From assembly GCA_964639895.1 (NCBI GenBank), contig CAZXEJ010000024.1, positions 1 through 33,371 of the forward strand: 33,371 nt of DNA. The letters run 5' to 3'. How positions within the stretch are numbered: position 1 is the first letter of the stretch; every line of letters starts with the position of its first letter. Origin of the DNA: CAZXEJ01 sp964639895 (lineage in GTDB: Bacteria; Desulfobacterota_D; UBA1144; Nemesobacterales; JADFKM01). A program made the position numbers and the translations under genes. The notes beneath the pieces are model-generated. The model saw nothing but the letters and a program-made list of their open reading frames with translations. It was not told the DNA's origin and did no database searches. Below are positions 7,872-14,633 of this stretch, in pieces.

Positions 7872-8651
7872 ATGGGATACCGCTTCTTCCGCACCGAGAC
7901 CACGGACGGCGTTGCCGTGGTGACGATCGACCGCCCCCCGGTGAACGCCTTTACGCTGGAGATGGCCTTGGAGTTCGGCCGCCTCGTCGAGGAGCTGGCC
8001 TCGGACGACGGCGTCAGAGCCGTGCTGTTGCGCGGCGGCGAGAGGGCGTTTTCGGCCGGGGCCGACCTCGAGGAGATGAAAAAGGGCGGCTGGCCCTACC
8101 TCGGAGAGCTGGTCGAGGCCGGCCAGCGGGCGTTCAGGGCGATGGAGGAGATGCCCAAGCCCGTGGTGGCCGCGATCGAGGGGCACTGCCTCGGCGGGGG
8201 CTTCGAGCTTGCGCTGGCGTGCGACCGCAGGTTTATGGCCGAGGGCAGGGCGCGCGTGGGGTTGCCCGAGGTGAGGCTCGGTCTCATACCGGCCTGGGGT
8301 ACGGCCTACAGGCTGCCGCGCCTCATCGGGATTGCCGCGGCGTTCGATTTCATGGCCCGCGGTGAGATGGTGGACGCCGCGCGGGCCAAGGAGCTCGGCA
8401 TCGTGGACGAGGTCCATCCGGCGGACGCGGTGTACGAGAAGGCGCTCGCCTACGCCCGCTCACTGGCCTCGGGCGCCACGGTCGCCATCGGCAAGATAAA
8501 GTCCATGCTGCAGAGGGGCCTCGCCATGGGGTTCGACGAGGTAACGGCCATGGAGAAGGCCTACCAGGAGGAGGTATTCGCCACCGAGGACTTCAGAGAA
8601 GGGGTGAGCGCGTTCCTTGAGAAGCGAAAGCCCGCCTTCAAGGGCAGGTAG
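7872..8651 (+). CDS. Enoyl-CoA hydratase/isomerase family protein
   Basis: A 259-residue crotonase-fold protein that probably hydrates trans-2-enoyl-CoA in fatty acid or related acyl-CoA metabolism. The oxyanion-hole and substrate motifs are present: SAGADLEEM (residues 61-69) and GHCLGGGFELALACD. Both catalytic glutamates of true hydratases are present, E112 in GGFELALACD and E133 in GLPEVRLGLIP, favouring hydratase activity over other crotonase reactions. Length is standard. GGAGG at 7856-7860 lies 11 nt before the ATG. It precedes bioB by 287 bp and that unit has its own promoter, so a link to pimelate supply for biotin is possible but not shown. The natural substrate is unknown. Confidence 0.88.
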   Translation: MGYRFFRTETTDGVAVVTIDRPPVNAFTLEMALEFGRLVEELASDDGVRAVLLRGGERAFSAGADLEEMKKGGWPYLGELVEAGQRAFRAMEEMPKPVVAAIEGHCLGGGFELALACDRRFMAEGRARVGLPEVRLGLIPAWGTAYRLPRLIGIAAAFDFMARGEMVDAARAKELGIVDEVHPADAVYEKALAYARSLASGATVAIGKIKSMLQRGLAMGFDEVTAMEKAYQEEVFATEDFREGVSAFLEKRKPAFKGR

Positions 8652-8864
8652 GCTGTAGCGCTCGGCCGGCTGGGGCGGTGGGTTCTGGTTCGTGGCCTCT
8701 ATGGTGAGCCTCGCGCGTGGGGGAGTGTGCGTAGGGGGTGGAGGTGAGCGGAGCGGCGGGGGAGGAAGAAGGTGTCGGTGCCGCCGGGGAGGTGGCCGTG
8801 CCGCAAGGGGCCGGTGAGCGCGTTGTGCGCGCAGGCCGCTGGCTGAAGGGGGGCCGCTGCTCGG

Positions 8865-8893
8865 TTGACATCCCACACAGACTCAGTTAAAGA
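8865..8893 (+). promoter_or_regulatory. Probable promoter of the biotin genes
   Basis: A perfect TTGACA at 8865-8870 followed after 17 bp by TAAAGA (8888-8893, only three consensus matches). The start point would be near 8900, about 40 nt before the bioB start. No BirA-type operator is evident around it. Confidence 0.4.
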
Positions 8894-8924
8894 AATAATC
8901 TCGATGCGGGCACACTCCGTCTCA

Positions 8925-8941
8925 GGGAGGACAGGGCGATA
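8925..8941 (+). promoter_or_regulatory. Ribosome binding site that points to an ATA start codon
   Basis: A strong Shine-Dalgarno (GGGAGG, 8925-8930) is followed by 8 nt and then ATA at 8939-8941, in the bioB frame. The frame is closed upstream by TAA at 8888-8890, and between that stop and the GTG at 9068 there is no ATG, GTG or TTG in frame. A CTG at 8945 is the only other near-cognate candidate near the site. Confidence 0.7.
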
Positions 8942-9928
8942 GATCTGCTTGACCACCTTACGGAAAAGCTTCTCGAGCAAGAGGCTCCCGTCACGTTCGA
9001 TGAGGCCCTTGCGCTCACCGAGATTCCCAACGATCAGCTCCTCAGGCTTTGCGCGCTCGCCCACAAGGTGACGCTCAAGTACAAGGGGGAAGGCGTGTTC
9101 CTGCGCTCGATAATAAGCGCACAGACGGGCAACTGTCCCGAGGACTGCGCCTTCTGTTCCCAGTCGTCCCACTACGACACCGAGGTGATGGCTCATCCGC
9201 TGATGGCCCCCCAGAAAGTGTTGCTTGCTGCCAAGCAGGCCGAGGCCATGGGGGCCAAGGATTTCTGCATCGTGATCAGTGCCAAGGGGCCTACGCCTCC
9301 CATATTCAAGAAGATACTCGAGATAATCGATACTCTCCGCGAGGAGACCGACCTCCGCATCGGCTGCTCTCTCGGGTCACTCACGCGCGAGCAGGCCTTC
9401 GCCCTCAAGGAGCACGGCGTCAAACGCTACAACCACAACCTCGAGACCGCGCGCAGCTACTTCCCCGAGGTTTGTACCACCCACACCTACGACGACCGGC
9501 TGAGGACGGCGCTGCTCGTCAAGGAGGCCGGCATGGAGCTCTGCTCGGGCGGCATCCTTGGGATGGGCGAGAGCGTGAGGCAGCGCATCGAGTTCGCCTT
9601 CGAACTCAGGGAACTGGACCCGATGTGGGTGCCGATAAACTTCCTCAACCCGAGACCGGGCACTCCGTTCGAGCACCTGGATATCATACCCCCGCTCGAG
9701 GCCGTAAAGATGATAGCCATCTTCCGCCTCGTGCTGCCGAGGCAGGTGCTGATGACGGCCGGTGGCCGCGAGGTGGCGCTGCGGGACCTCCAGGCCATGG
9801 GGCTGCTCTCGGGGGCCAACGCCATGATTATCGGTAACTACCTCACCACTCTTGGGCGCAGTCCCGAGGAAGACCTGCGAATGCTCCGGGACCTTGAGCT
9901 TCCCATCCGCACGGACGACCCCGTATAG
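8939..9928 (+). CDS. bioB: Biotin synthase BioB, apparent ATA start
   Basis: A 329-residue radical SAM enzyme that inserts sulfur into dethiobiotin to make biotin. The [4Fe-4S] ligands are C66, C70 and C73 in GNCPEDCAFCSQSS. The [2Fe-2S] ligands are C110, C143, C202 and R277 (contexts KDFCIVISA, RIGCSLGSL, MELCSGGIL and TAGGREV). The first conventional start in frame is GTG at 9068, but the 43 codons upstream of it read as normal BioB N-terminus (DLLDHLTEKLLEQEAPVTF...EALALTEIP...LCALAHK), and the ribosome site at 8925-8930 points to ATA at 8939. Starting at 9068 would remove the family's N-terminal helices. It is first in bioB-bioA-bioF. A base error turning ATG into ATA is the main alternative. 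Confidence 0.92.
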   Translation: MDLLDHLTEKLLEQEAPVTFDEALALTEIPNDQLLRLCALAHKVTLKYKGEGVFLRSIISAQTGNCPEDCAFCSQSSHYDTEVMAHPLMAPQKVLLAAKQAEAMGAKDFCIVISAKGPTPPIFKKILEIIDTLREETDLRIGCSLGSLTREQAFALKEHGVKRYNHNLETARSYFPEVCTTHTYDDRLRTALLVKEAGMELCSGGILGMGESVRQRIEFAFELRELDPMWVPINFLNPRPGTPFEHLDIIPPLEAVKMIAIFRLVLPRQVLMTAGGREVALRDLQAMGLLSGANAMIIGNYLTTLGRSPEEDLRMLRDLELPIRTDDPV

Positions 9929-9984
9929 TGCCCCACGCCCCGGGACGGCCGCGGCCCGCAGATACACACCCCCACGTCGAAGAC

Positions 9985-11346
9985 ATGGACGACAGGACAC
10001 GCAGGCTCGGCGAGCTGGACAAGCGCTACGTTTGGCACCCCTTCACGCAGATGAAGGAGTACGAGCGGAGCAAGCCCATCGTCATCGAGAAGGGCGAGGG
10101 CGTATACCTCATCGATACCAAGGGCAACCGCTACATCGACGGCGTATCTTCACTATGGGTCACCATACACGGGCACCGCGTCGCCGAGATCGACGACGCC
10201 ATAAGGCGGCAGCTGGACAATATAGGCCACTCCACGCTGCTCGGCGTGGCCAACCCGCCGTCGGTGGAGCTCGCCGAGAAGCTCATCTCGCTGTGTCCGC
10301 CCCCGCTGGCCAAGGTGTTCTACTCGGGCGACGGGGCGAGCGCCGTCGAGGTGGCGCTCAAGATGGCCTACCAGTACTGGCTCCACAAGGGCGAGAGCCG
10401 ACGGACGAAGTTCGTCTCGCTCGATAACGGCTACCACGGCGATACGCTGGGTGCCGTCGCCGTGGGCGGCATAGACCTTTTCCACGCGGCGTTCCGGCCG
10501 CTCCTGTTCGAGACCCTGAGGGCCCCGTCCTACTACTGCTACCGCTGCCCCCTGGGGCTGGAACACCCTTCGTGCGAGGTGGCCTGCGCCGACGCCTTGG
10601 GCTCCATCCTCGAAGAGCACGCCCACGAGGTGGCGGCCGTCATCCTGGAGCCCTACGTGCAGGCCGCAGGCGGCATGATCGTCTCGCCGCCCGGCTACTT
10701 GAAGAAGGTGCGCCAGTACTGCGACCACTACGGCGTCCTCCTCATCCTCGACGAGGTGGCCACGGGATTCGGCCGTACGGGCGCGATGTTCGCCTGCGAG
10801 CACGAGGAGGTGGCGCCCGACATCCTCGTCCTCGGCAAGGGGCTTACCGGCGGCTACCTTCCGCTTTCTGCCACCATCGTGACCGAGCGCATCTACGAGG
10901 CGTTCCTCGGCGATTACGAGGAGTTCAAGACGTTCTTCCACGGCCACAGCTACGCCGGCAACCCGCTTGCCTGTGCGGCCGCGCTCGGCAACCTCGAGGC
11001 GTTCCGCAACCGCCGGACGCTGGAATCCCTGCCGCCCAAGATATCGTTGCTCGAAGAGGAGCTCCGCGAGTTCCAGGGACTCGAGCACGTGGGAGACGTG
11101 AGGTTCAAGGGGCTCATGGTCGGCATAGAGCTCGTCGAGGACAAGCCCTCGAAGAGACCATACCCGCCGGAGGCCAAGATCGGATGGAAGGTGGCCGAGC
11201 ACGCACTCGAGGAGGGCGTACTCATACGGCCGCTCGGGAACGTCGTCGTTCTGATGCCGCCCCTTGGGATCGAAGAGGACGAGCTGCGCCGCCTGCTGCG
11301 CGTCACCTACCGGTCCATCGTAAAGGCCACCGAGGAGGGCGGCTGA
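9985..11346 (+). CDS. bioA: Adenosylmethionine-8-amino-7-oxononanoate transaminase (BioA)
   Basis: A 453-residue PLP-dependent class III aminotransferase that converts 8-amino-7-oxononanoate (KAPA) to 7,8-diaminopelargonate with S-adenosylmethionine as usual amino donor. The N-terminus has the BioA hallmark DKRYVWHPFTQMKEY. The PLP lysine is K285 in LGKGLTGGYLPL and the cofactor-binding Asp is D256 in LILDEVATGFGRTG. A Cys-rich loop (C185, C188, C197, C201 in YYCYRCPLGLEHPSCEVAC) could bind a metal or be redox sensitive. The ATG at 9985 is chosen because the conserved N-terminus begins just after it; an open frame reaches back to 9928 but reads as Pro/Arg-rich filler. It lies 56 nt after bioB and 14 nt before bioF. 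Confidence 0.95.
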   Translation: MDDRTRRLGELDKRYVWHPFTQMKEYERSKPIVIEKGEGVYLIDTKGNRYIDGVSSLWVTIHGHRVAEIDDAIRRQLDNIGHSTLLGVANPPSVELAEKLISLCPPPLAKVFYSGDGASAVEVALKMAYQYWLHKGESRRTKFVSLDNGYHGDTLGAVAVGGIDLFHAAFRPLLFETLRAPSYYCYRCPLGLEHPSCEVACADALGSILEEHAHEVAAVILEPYVQAAGGMIVSPPGYLKKVRQYCDHYGVLLILDEVATGFGRTGAMFACEHEEVAPDILVLGKGLTGGYLPLSATIVTERIYEAFLGDYEEFKTFFHGHSYAGNPLACAAALGNLEAFRNRRTLESLPPKISLLEEELREFQGLEHVGDVRFKGLMVGIELVEDKPSKRPYPPEAKIGWKVAEHALEEGVLIRPLGNVVVLMPPLGIEEDELRRLLRVTYRSIVKATEEGG

Positions 11347-11360
11347 CACCCCTGCATCCC

Positions 11361-12557
11361 ATGGCCGATCCGCTCGACTGGATAGACGACGTGTTGGACG
11401 ACGTAAGGGCAAGGGGGCTTTTCCGCACCCTTACGCAGATATCCTCGGGCCAGAGTCCCGAGGTGGTGATAGACGGCCGCCCCTACATACTTCTCTCTTC
11501 GAACGGATACCTGGGACTGGCAATGGACGAGCGTGTCAAGGAAGCCGCCCGGCGGGCGATTGAGCGCTACGGCACCGGCTCGGGCGGCTCGCGCCTGGTA
11601 AGCGGTACGACCGACCTCCACCACCGCCTAGAAGAGCGCATCGCGCGCCTCAAGCATACCGAGAGCGCGATCCTATTCAGCTCCGGTTACCTGGCCAACG
11701 TCGGCACCATTGCGGCCCTCGTGGGGCCCGGCGACGCCGTCCTCAGCGACGAACTCAACCATGCCTCCATCATCGACGGCTGCAGGCTGTCGCGGGCCGA
11801 GGTGCACGTCTACCGTCACCTCGACCTCGACCACCTGGAGAGCCTGTTGCGGCGCCTTGCGCGGCGGCCGAGCGGGAGCCGCAAGGTGCTCATCGTGACC
11901 GACACCGTCTTCAGCATGGACGGCGACCTCGCCCCGTTGGACGGCATCGTCGATCTCGCCGAGCGTTGGGGGGCGATGCTCATGGTGGACGAGGCCCACG
12001 CCACGGGCGTTCTCGGGGCGCGGGGGAGCGGGGCCACGGAGCATTTCGGCGTCGAGGAGCGCGTGCCCATAGTGATGGGGACGCTGTCCAAGGCTGTGGG
12101 ATCGCTCGGCGGCTACGTGGCCGGAAGCCGCAGGCTGATCGATTTCGTACGCAACAAGGTGAGAACCTACATATTCGACACCTCGCTCCCGGCCCCGTCG
12201 CTGGCGGCGGCGCTTGCCGCCATCGACATCATCGAGCGCGAGCCCGGCCGTAGGGAGCGCCTGTGGACGCTGGTCGAGAGGCTTAAGGAGGGGTTACGGA
12301 GCCGCGGGCTCCGCGTGCTGCCGTCGCATTCGGCCATAGTGCCCGTCCTCGTGGGGGAGCCCGCCCCTACGGTGGAATTCGCGCGCCTCTTGCGCGCGCA
12401 AGTGGTGTTCGCCCCCGCCGTGAGGCCCCCTCCGGTGCCGCCGGGCATGTGCCGCGTCAGGGCCACCGTCATGGCCACCCACACGGATGAGCACATCGAG
12501 CGTGCCGTGGCCGCCTTCGCCGAGGCCGCCCGCAGAGTGGGCGCAGCTGAAGGTTGA
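11361..12557 (+). CDS. bioF: 8-amino-7-oxononanoate synthase (BioF)
   Basis: A 398-residue PLP-dependent alpha-oxoamine synthase that condenses pimeloyl-ACP or -CoA with alanine to give KAPA. Family motifs are in order: SSNGYLGLA, GTGSGGSRLVSGTTDLHH, DELNHASIIDGC, DEAHATGVLGARGSG and the PLP lysine in GTLSKAVGSLGGYV. Length is standard. Close relatives (KBL, ALAS, serine palmitoyltransferase) share these motifs, but position directly after bioB and bioA supports BioF. The last codons GGT TGA provide the first bases of the TTGACA of the next promoter. bioD, bioC and bioH are not in the window. Confidence 0.92.
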   Translation: MADPLDWIDDVLDDVRARGLFRTLTQISSGQSPEVVIDGRPYILLSSNGYLGLAMDERVKEAARRAIERYGTGSGGSRLVSGTTDLHHRLEERIARLKHTESAILFSSGYLANVGTIAALVGPGDAVLSDELNHASIIDGCRLSRAEVHVYRHLDLDHLESLLRRLARRPSGSRKVLIVTDTVFSMDGDLAPLDGIVDLAERWGAMLMVDEAHATGVLGARGSGATEHFGVEERVPIVMGTLSKAVGSLGGYVAGSRRLIDFVRNKVRTYIFDTSLPAPSLAAALAAIDIIEREPGRRERLWTLVERLKEGLRSRGLRVLPSHSAIVPVLVGEPAPTVEFARLLRAQVVFAPAVRPPPVPPGMCRVRATVMATHTDEHIERAVAAFAEAARRVGAAEG

Positions 12558-12580
12558 CAATAGGGGGGCGTTACTATAAG
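12554..12580 (+). promoter_or_regulatory. Promoter of the aldolase gene, overlapping the bioF stop
   Basis: TTGACA (12554-12559) contains the TGA stop of bioF; TATAAG (12575-12580) follows after 15 bp, slightly short, across a run of six G. A start near 12587 would leave a 55-nt leader with GGAGGAG at 12625-12631. Confidence 0.5.
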
Positions 12581-12641
12581 TTTGTGTAGTCTGGCGTAGC
12601 CGCGGACGTGGACCATTACACGAGTGGAGGAGTGTTCAGGC

Positions 12642-13457
12642 ATGGATTGGGGAATGAGAAACCGCTTGGCTCGGATAATAAAGCCCGAGGACGGTCGATC
12701 GGTGATGCTGGCCGTGGACCACGGATACTTCCTGGGTCCCACGTCGAGGCTCGAGGTGCCGCGCCGCACCATCGAGCCCCTGCTGCCCTATGCCGATGCG
12801 TTGATGCTGACGCGCGGCGTGTTGCGTACCTCGGTCGACCCCGAGGCCGCTTCCAGCGTGGTGCTGCGCGTCTCTGGCGGGGTGAGCATCGTGGGCCCGG
12901 CCCTCTCGGACGAGGGTATCACCACGTCGATGGAGGAGGCCATTCGGCTCAACGTGGCCGGCGTCGGCCTCTCTGTGTTCATCGGTACCGAGCACGAGCG
13001 GCAGACCCTGCTCGCGCTCGCCGAGCTCGTAAACCAGGGGGAGAAGTACGGTATCCCCGTGCTCGCTATCACGGCCGTGGGCAAGGAGCTCGAAAAGAGG
13101 GACGCGCGCTACTTGTCGCTCTGCTGCCGGATATGTGCCGAGCTGGGCGCACATCTGGTCAAGACCTACTACTGTGAGGATTTCGAGAAGGTGACCGAGA
13201 GCTGCCCGGTTCCCATCGTCATAGCCGGTGGGCCGAAGCTCGCCTCGGAGCTCGACGCCCTGCGCATGACGGCCGACGCCATAGCACGAGGGGCCGTGGG
13301 CGTGGACATGGGCAGGAACATCTGGCAGTCCGACCACCCGGTCCCGATGATACGCGCCATAAGGGCCGTGGTGCACGAGGGCTACACGCCCGAGGACGCC
13401 TACGAGCTGTTCAAGTCGCTGAAGGAGAAGGACGCAGTACAGGCGGCCAGCGTGTGA
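12642..13457 (+). CDS. LsrF-like class I aldolase/thiolase
   Basis: A 271-residue (beta/alpha)8 Schiff-base aldolase of the DhnA/LsrF family. It resembles E. coli LsrF (3-hydroxy-5-phosphonooxypentane-2,4-dione thiolase, AI-2 breakdown) over its whole length: MDWGMRNRLARI, VMLAVDHGYFLGPT, LMLTRGVLRTSV, HLVKTYY, PVPIVIAGGPKL and GVDMGRNIWQSDHPV. The Schiff-base lysine is K174. It lacks the roughly 25-residue N-terminal extension of LsrF. ATG 12642 is preceded by GGAGGAG at 10 nt. No lsr transporter, lsrK, lsrR or luxS is nearby; instead a zinc alcohol dehydrogenase follows by 69 bp, suggesting a different pathway. Relatives include fructose-bisphosphate aldolase and the ADH synthase of archaeal aromatic synthesis, so substrate is open. 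Confidence 0.82.
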   Translation: MDWGMRNRLARIIKPEDGRSVMLAVDHGYFLGPTSRLEVPRRTIEPLLPYADALMLTRGVLRTSVDPEAASSVVLRVSGGVSIVGPALSDEGITTSMEEAIRLNVAGVGLSVFIGTEHERQTLLALAELVNQGEKYGIPVLAITAVGKELEKRDARYLSLCCRICAELGAHLVKTYYCEDFEKVTESCPVPIVIAGGPKLASELDALRMTADAIARGAVGVDMGRNIWQSDHPVPMIRAIRAVVHEGYTPEDAYELFKSLKEKDAVQAASV

Positions 13458-13461
13458 GAGT

Positions 13462-13479
13462 CCGTCGCCGGCGCGACGG
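13462..13479. other. Short GC hairpin between aldolase and dehydrogenase genes
   Basis: CCGTCGC (13462-13468) pairs perfectly with GCGACGG (13473-13479) around a 4-nt loop, 4 nt after the aldolase stop. No T-run follows, so it more likely marks or protects an mRNA end, or tunes expression of the two genes, than terminates. Confidence 0.45.
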
Positions 13480-13526
13480 CGTCGGAGCCGCCCCAGACTG
13501 CTGGTGCAAAGCCGTTCGGTGATCCC

Positions 13527-14552
13527 ATGCGTGTAGCCGTCTACTACAGTAACTCCGACGTGCGCGTCGAGGAGATGGACGTGCCGGAGATCGGCCCCGG
13601 CGAGCTGCTGATGAAGGTCGTCTCGAGCGGCATCTGCGGCAGCGACCTGATGGAGTGGTACAGGGCGCCCAAGGCACCCTTGGTGCTGGGTCACGAGACG
13701 GCGGGCGTGGTGGAGAAGGTGGGCCCCGGCGTGGAGCGGTTCAAGCCCGGCGACAGGATCGTTGCCACCCACCACGTGCCCTGCAACACCTGCTACCACT
13801 GCCTGCGCGGCAACCACTCGAGCTGCAGGACGCTGAGATCCACCCACTTCGACCCTGGGGGATTTGCCGAGTACGTGCGCGTGCCCGCCGTCAACGTCGA
13901 CCGCGGTGTCTTTCTGCTTCCGCCCGAGGTGAGCTTCGACGAGGGCTCGTTCGTAGAGCCGCTGGGATGCGTGGTGAGGGGGCAACTGAAGGCCGACGTG
14001 CCCCCGGGCTCGACGGTGCTGGTCGTGGGAAGCGGTATGACGGGCCTGCTGCACGTACAGCTGGCCCGCGCCCTGGGCGCATCGGTCGTAGTGGCCACGG
14101 ACGTAAACCCCTTCCGTCTCGAAGCCGCTCGGCGCATGGGGGCCGATGCTGCACTTGCCGCCGACGGCGACGTCGCGGCCGAACTAAGGCGGCTCACCGG
14201 GGGCAGGCTCGCCGACTTCGTCGTCGTCTGCACCGGAGCCGAGACCGCGCTCCGCGGAGCGTTCGATCTCGTCGAGGAGGGGGGGGCGGTGCTGCTTTTC
14301 GCACCTTCGGAGCCGTCGTTCACCCTGGAGCTTCCGTTCAACGAGCTTTGGTGGAAGGGGGTCAAGGTCCTCAGCTCCTATGCGGCGGCGCCGGCCGACC
14401 TGGCACTCGCGCTCGAACTCATAAGGAGCGGCAGGGTGAGGGTCAAGGAAATGGTAACCCACCGACTTCCGCTCGAAGAGATACAGCGAGGATTCGATCT
14501 CGTACGCCGTGCCAAGGACTCGATAAAGGTCATAATCGACCCAACCCTCTAG
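13527..14552 (+). CDS. Zinc-dependent alcohol dehydrogenase (MDR family)
   Basis: A 341-residue medium-chain dehydrogenase/reductase of the sorbitol/threonine dehydrogenase type. The catalytic zinc ligands are visible as C37 (GICGSD), H56 and E57 (GHETAG) with E144 (FVEPLGC). The structural zinc lobe has four cysteines, C86, C89, C92 and C100 (PCNTCYHCLRGNHSSC). The Rossmann motif is VVGSGMTGLL (167-176), and an Asp at the end of the second strand (ATDVNP) favours NAD. It oxidises a secondary alcohol or reduces a ketone; the substrate is not evident. It probably shares a transcript with the LsrF-like aldolase 69 bp upstream, so it may act on that enzyme's substrate or product. The ribosome site is weak (GGTGATCCC before the ATG). 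Confidence 0.88.
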   Translation: MRVAVYYSNSDVRVEEMDVPEIGPGELLMKVVSSGICGSDLMEWYRAPKAPLVLGHETAGVVEKVGPGVERFKPGDRIVATHHVPCNTCYHCLRGNHSSCRTLRSTHFDPGGFAEYVRVPAVNVDRGVFLLPPEVSFDEGSFVEPLGCVVRGQLKADVPPGSTVLVVGSGMTGLLHVQLARALGASVVVATDVNPFRLEAARRMGADAALAADGDVAAELRRLTGGRLADFVVVCTGAETALRGAFDLVEEGGAVLLFAPSEPSFTLELPFNELWWKGVKVLSSYAAAPADLALALELIRSGRVRVKEMVTHRLPLEEIQRGFDLVRRAKDSIKVIIDPTL

Positions 14553-14590
14553 GGCCGACGCCCCTGTCCGCCCTCCGGCGGCAGTGGGGT

Positions 14591-14619
14591 TTGCGACGGG
14601 GCGGGCCTCTGTTTAAACT
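14591..14619 (+). promoter_or_regulatory. Possible promoter of priA
   Basis: TTGCGA (14591-14596) and TAAACT (14614-14619) are 17 bp apart, each four of six consensus bases; the -10 lies in the palindrome GTTTAAAC (14611-14618). The start would be near 14626, giving a very short leader before the ATG at 14634. Confidence 0.35.
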
Positions 14620-14633
14620 CCTTTGAGGTGTCG

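Noticed and set aside
10572..11360. In-frame N-terminal extension of BioF reaching back into bioA
   Set aside because: The extension is read in a shifted frame of bioA and is Arg/Gly/Pro-rich; BioF homology begins at the ATG at 11361.
12642..13457. Naming the aldolase lsrF outright
   Set aside because: Sequence motifs agree, but no other AI-2 genes are present and related aldolases have other substrates, so only 'LsrF-like' is supported.
12636..14054. Long open frame (472 codons) on the minus strand over the aldolase and dehydrogenase genes
   Set aside because: It is antisense to two genes with intact catalytic motifs, is rich in His, Arg and Gly as shadow frames are, and has no ribosome site.
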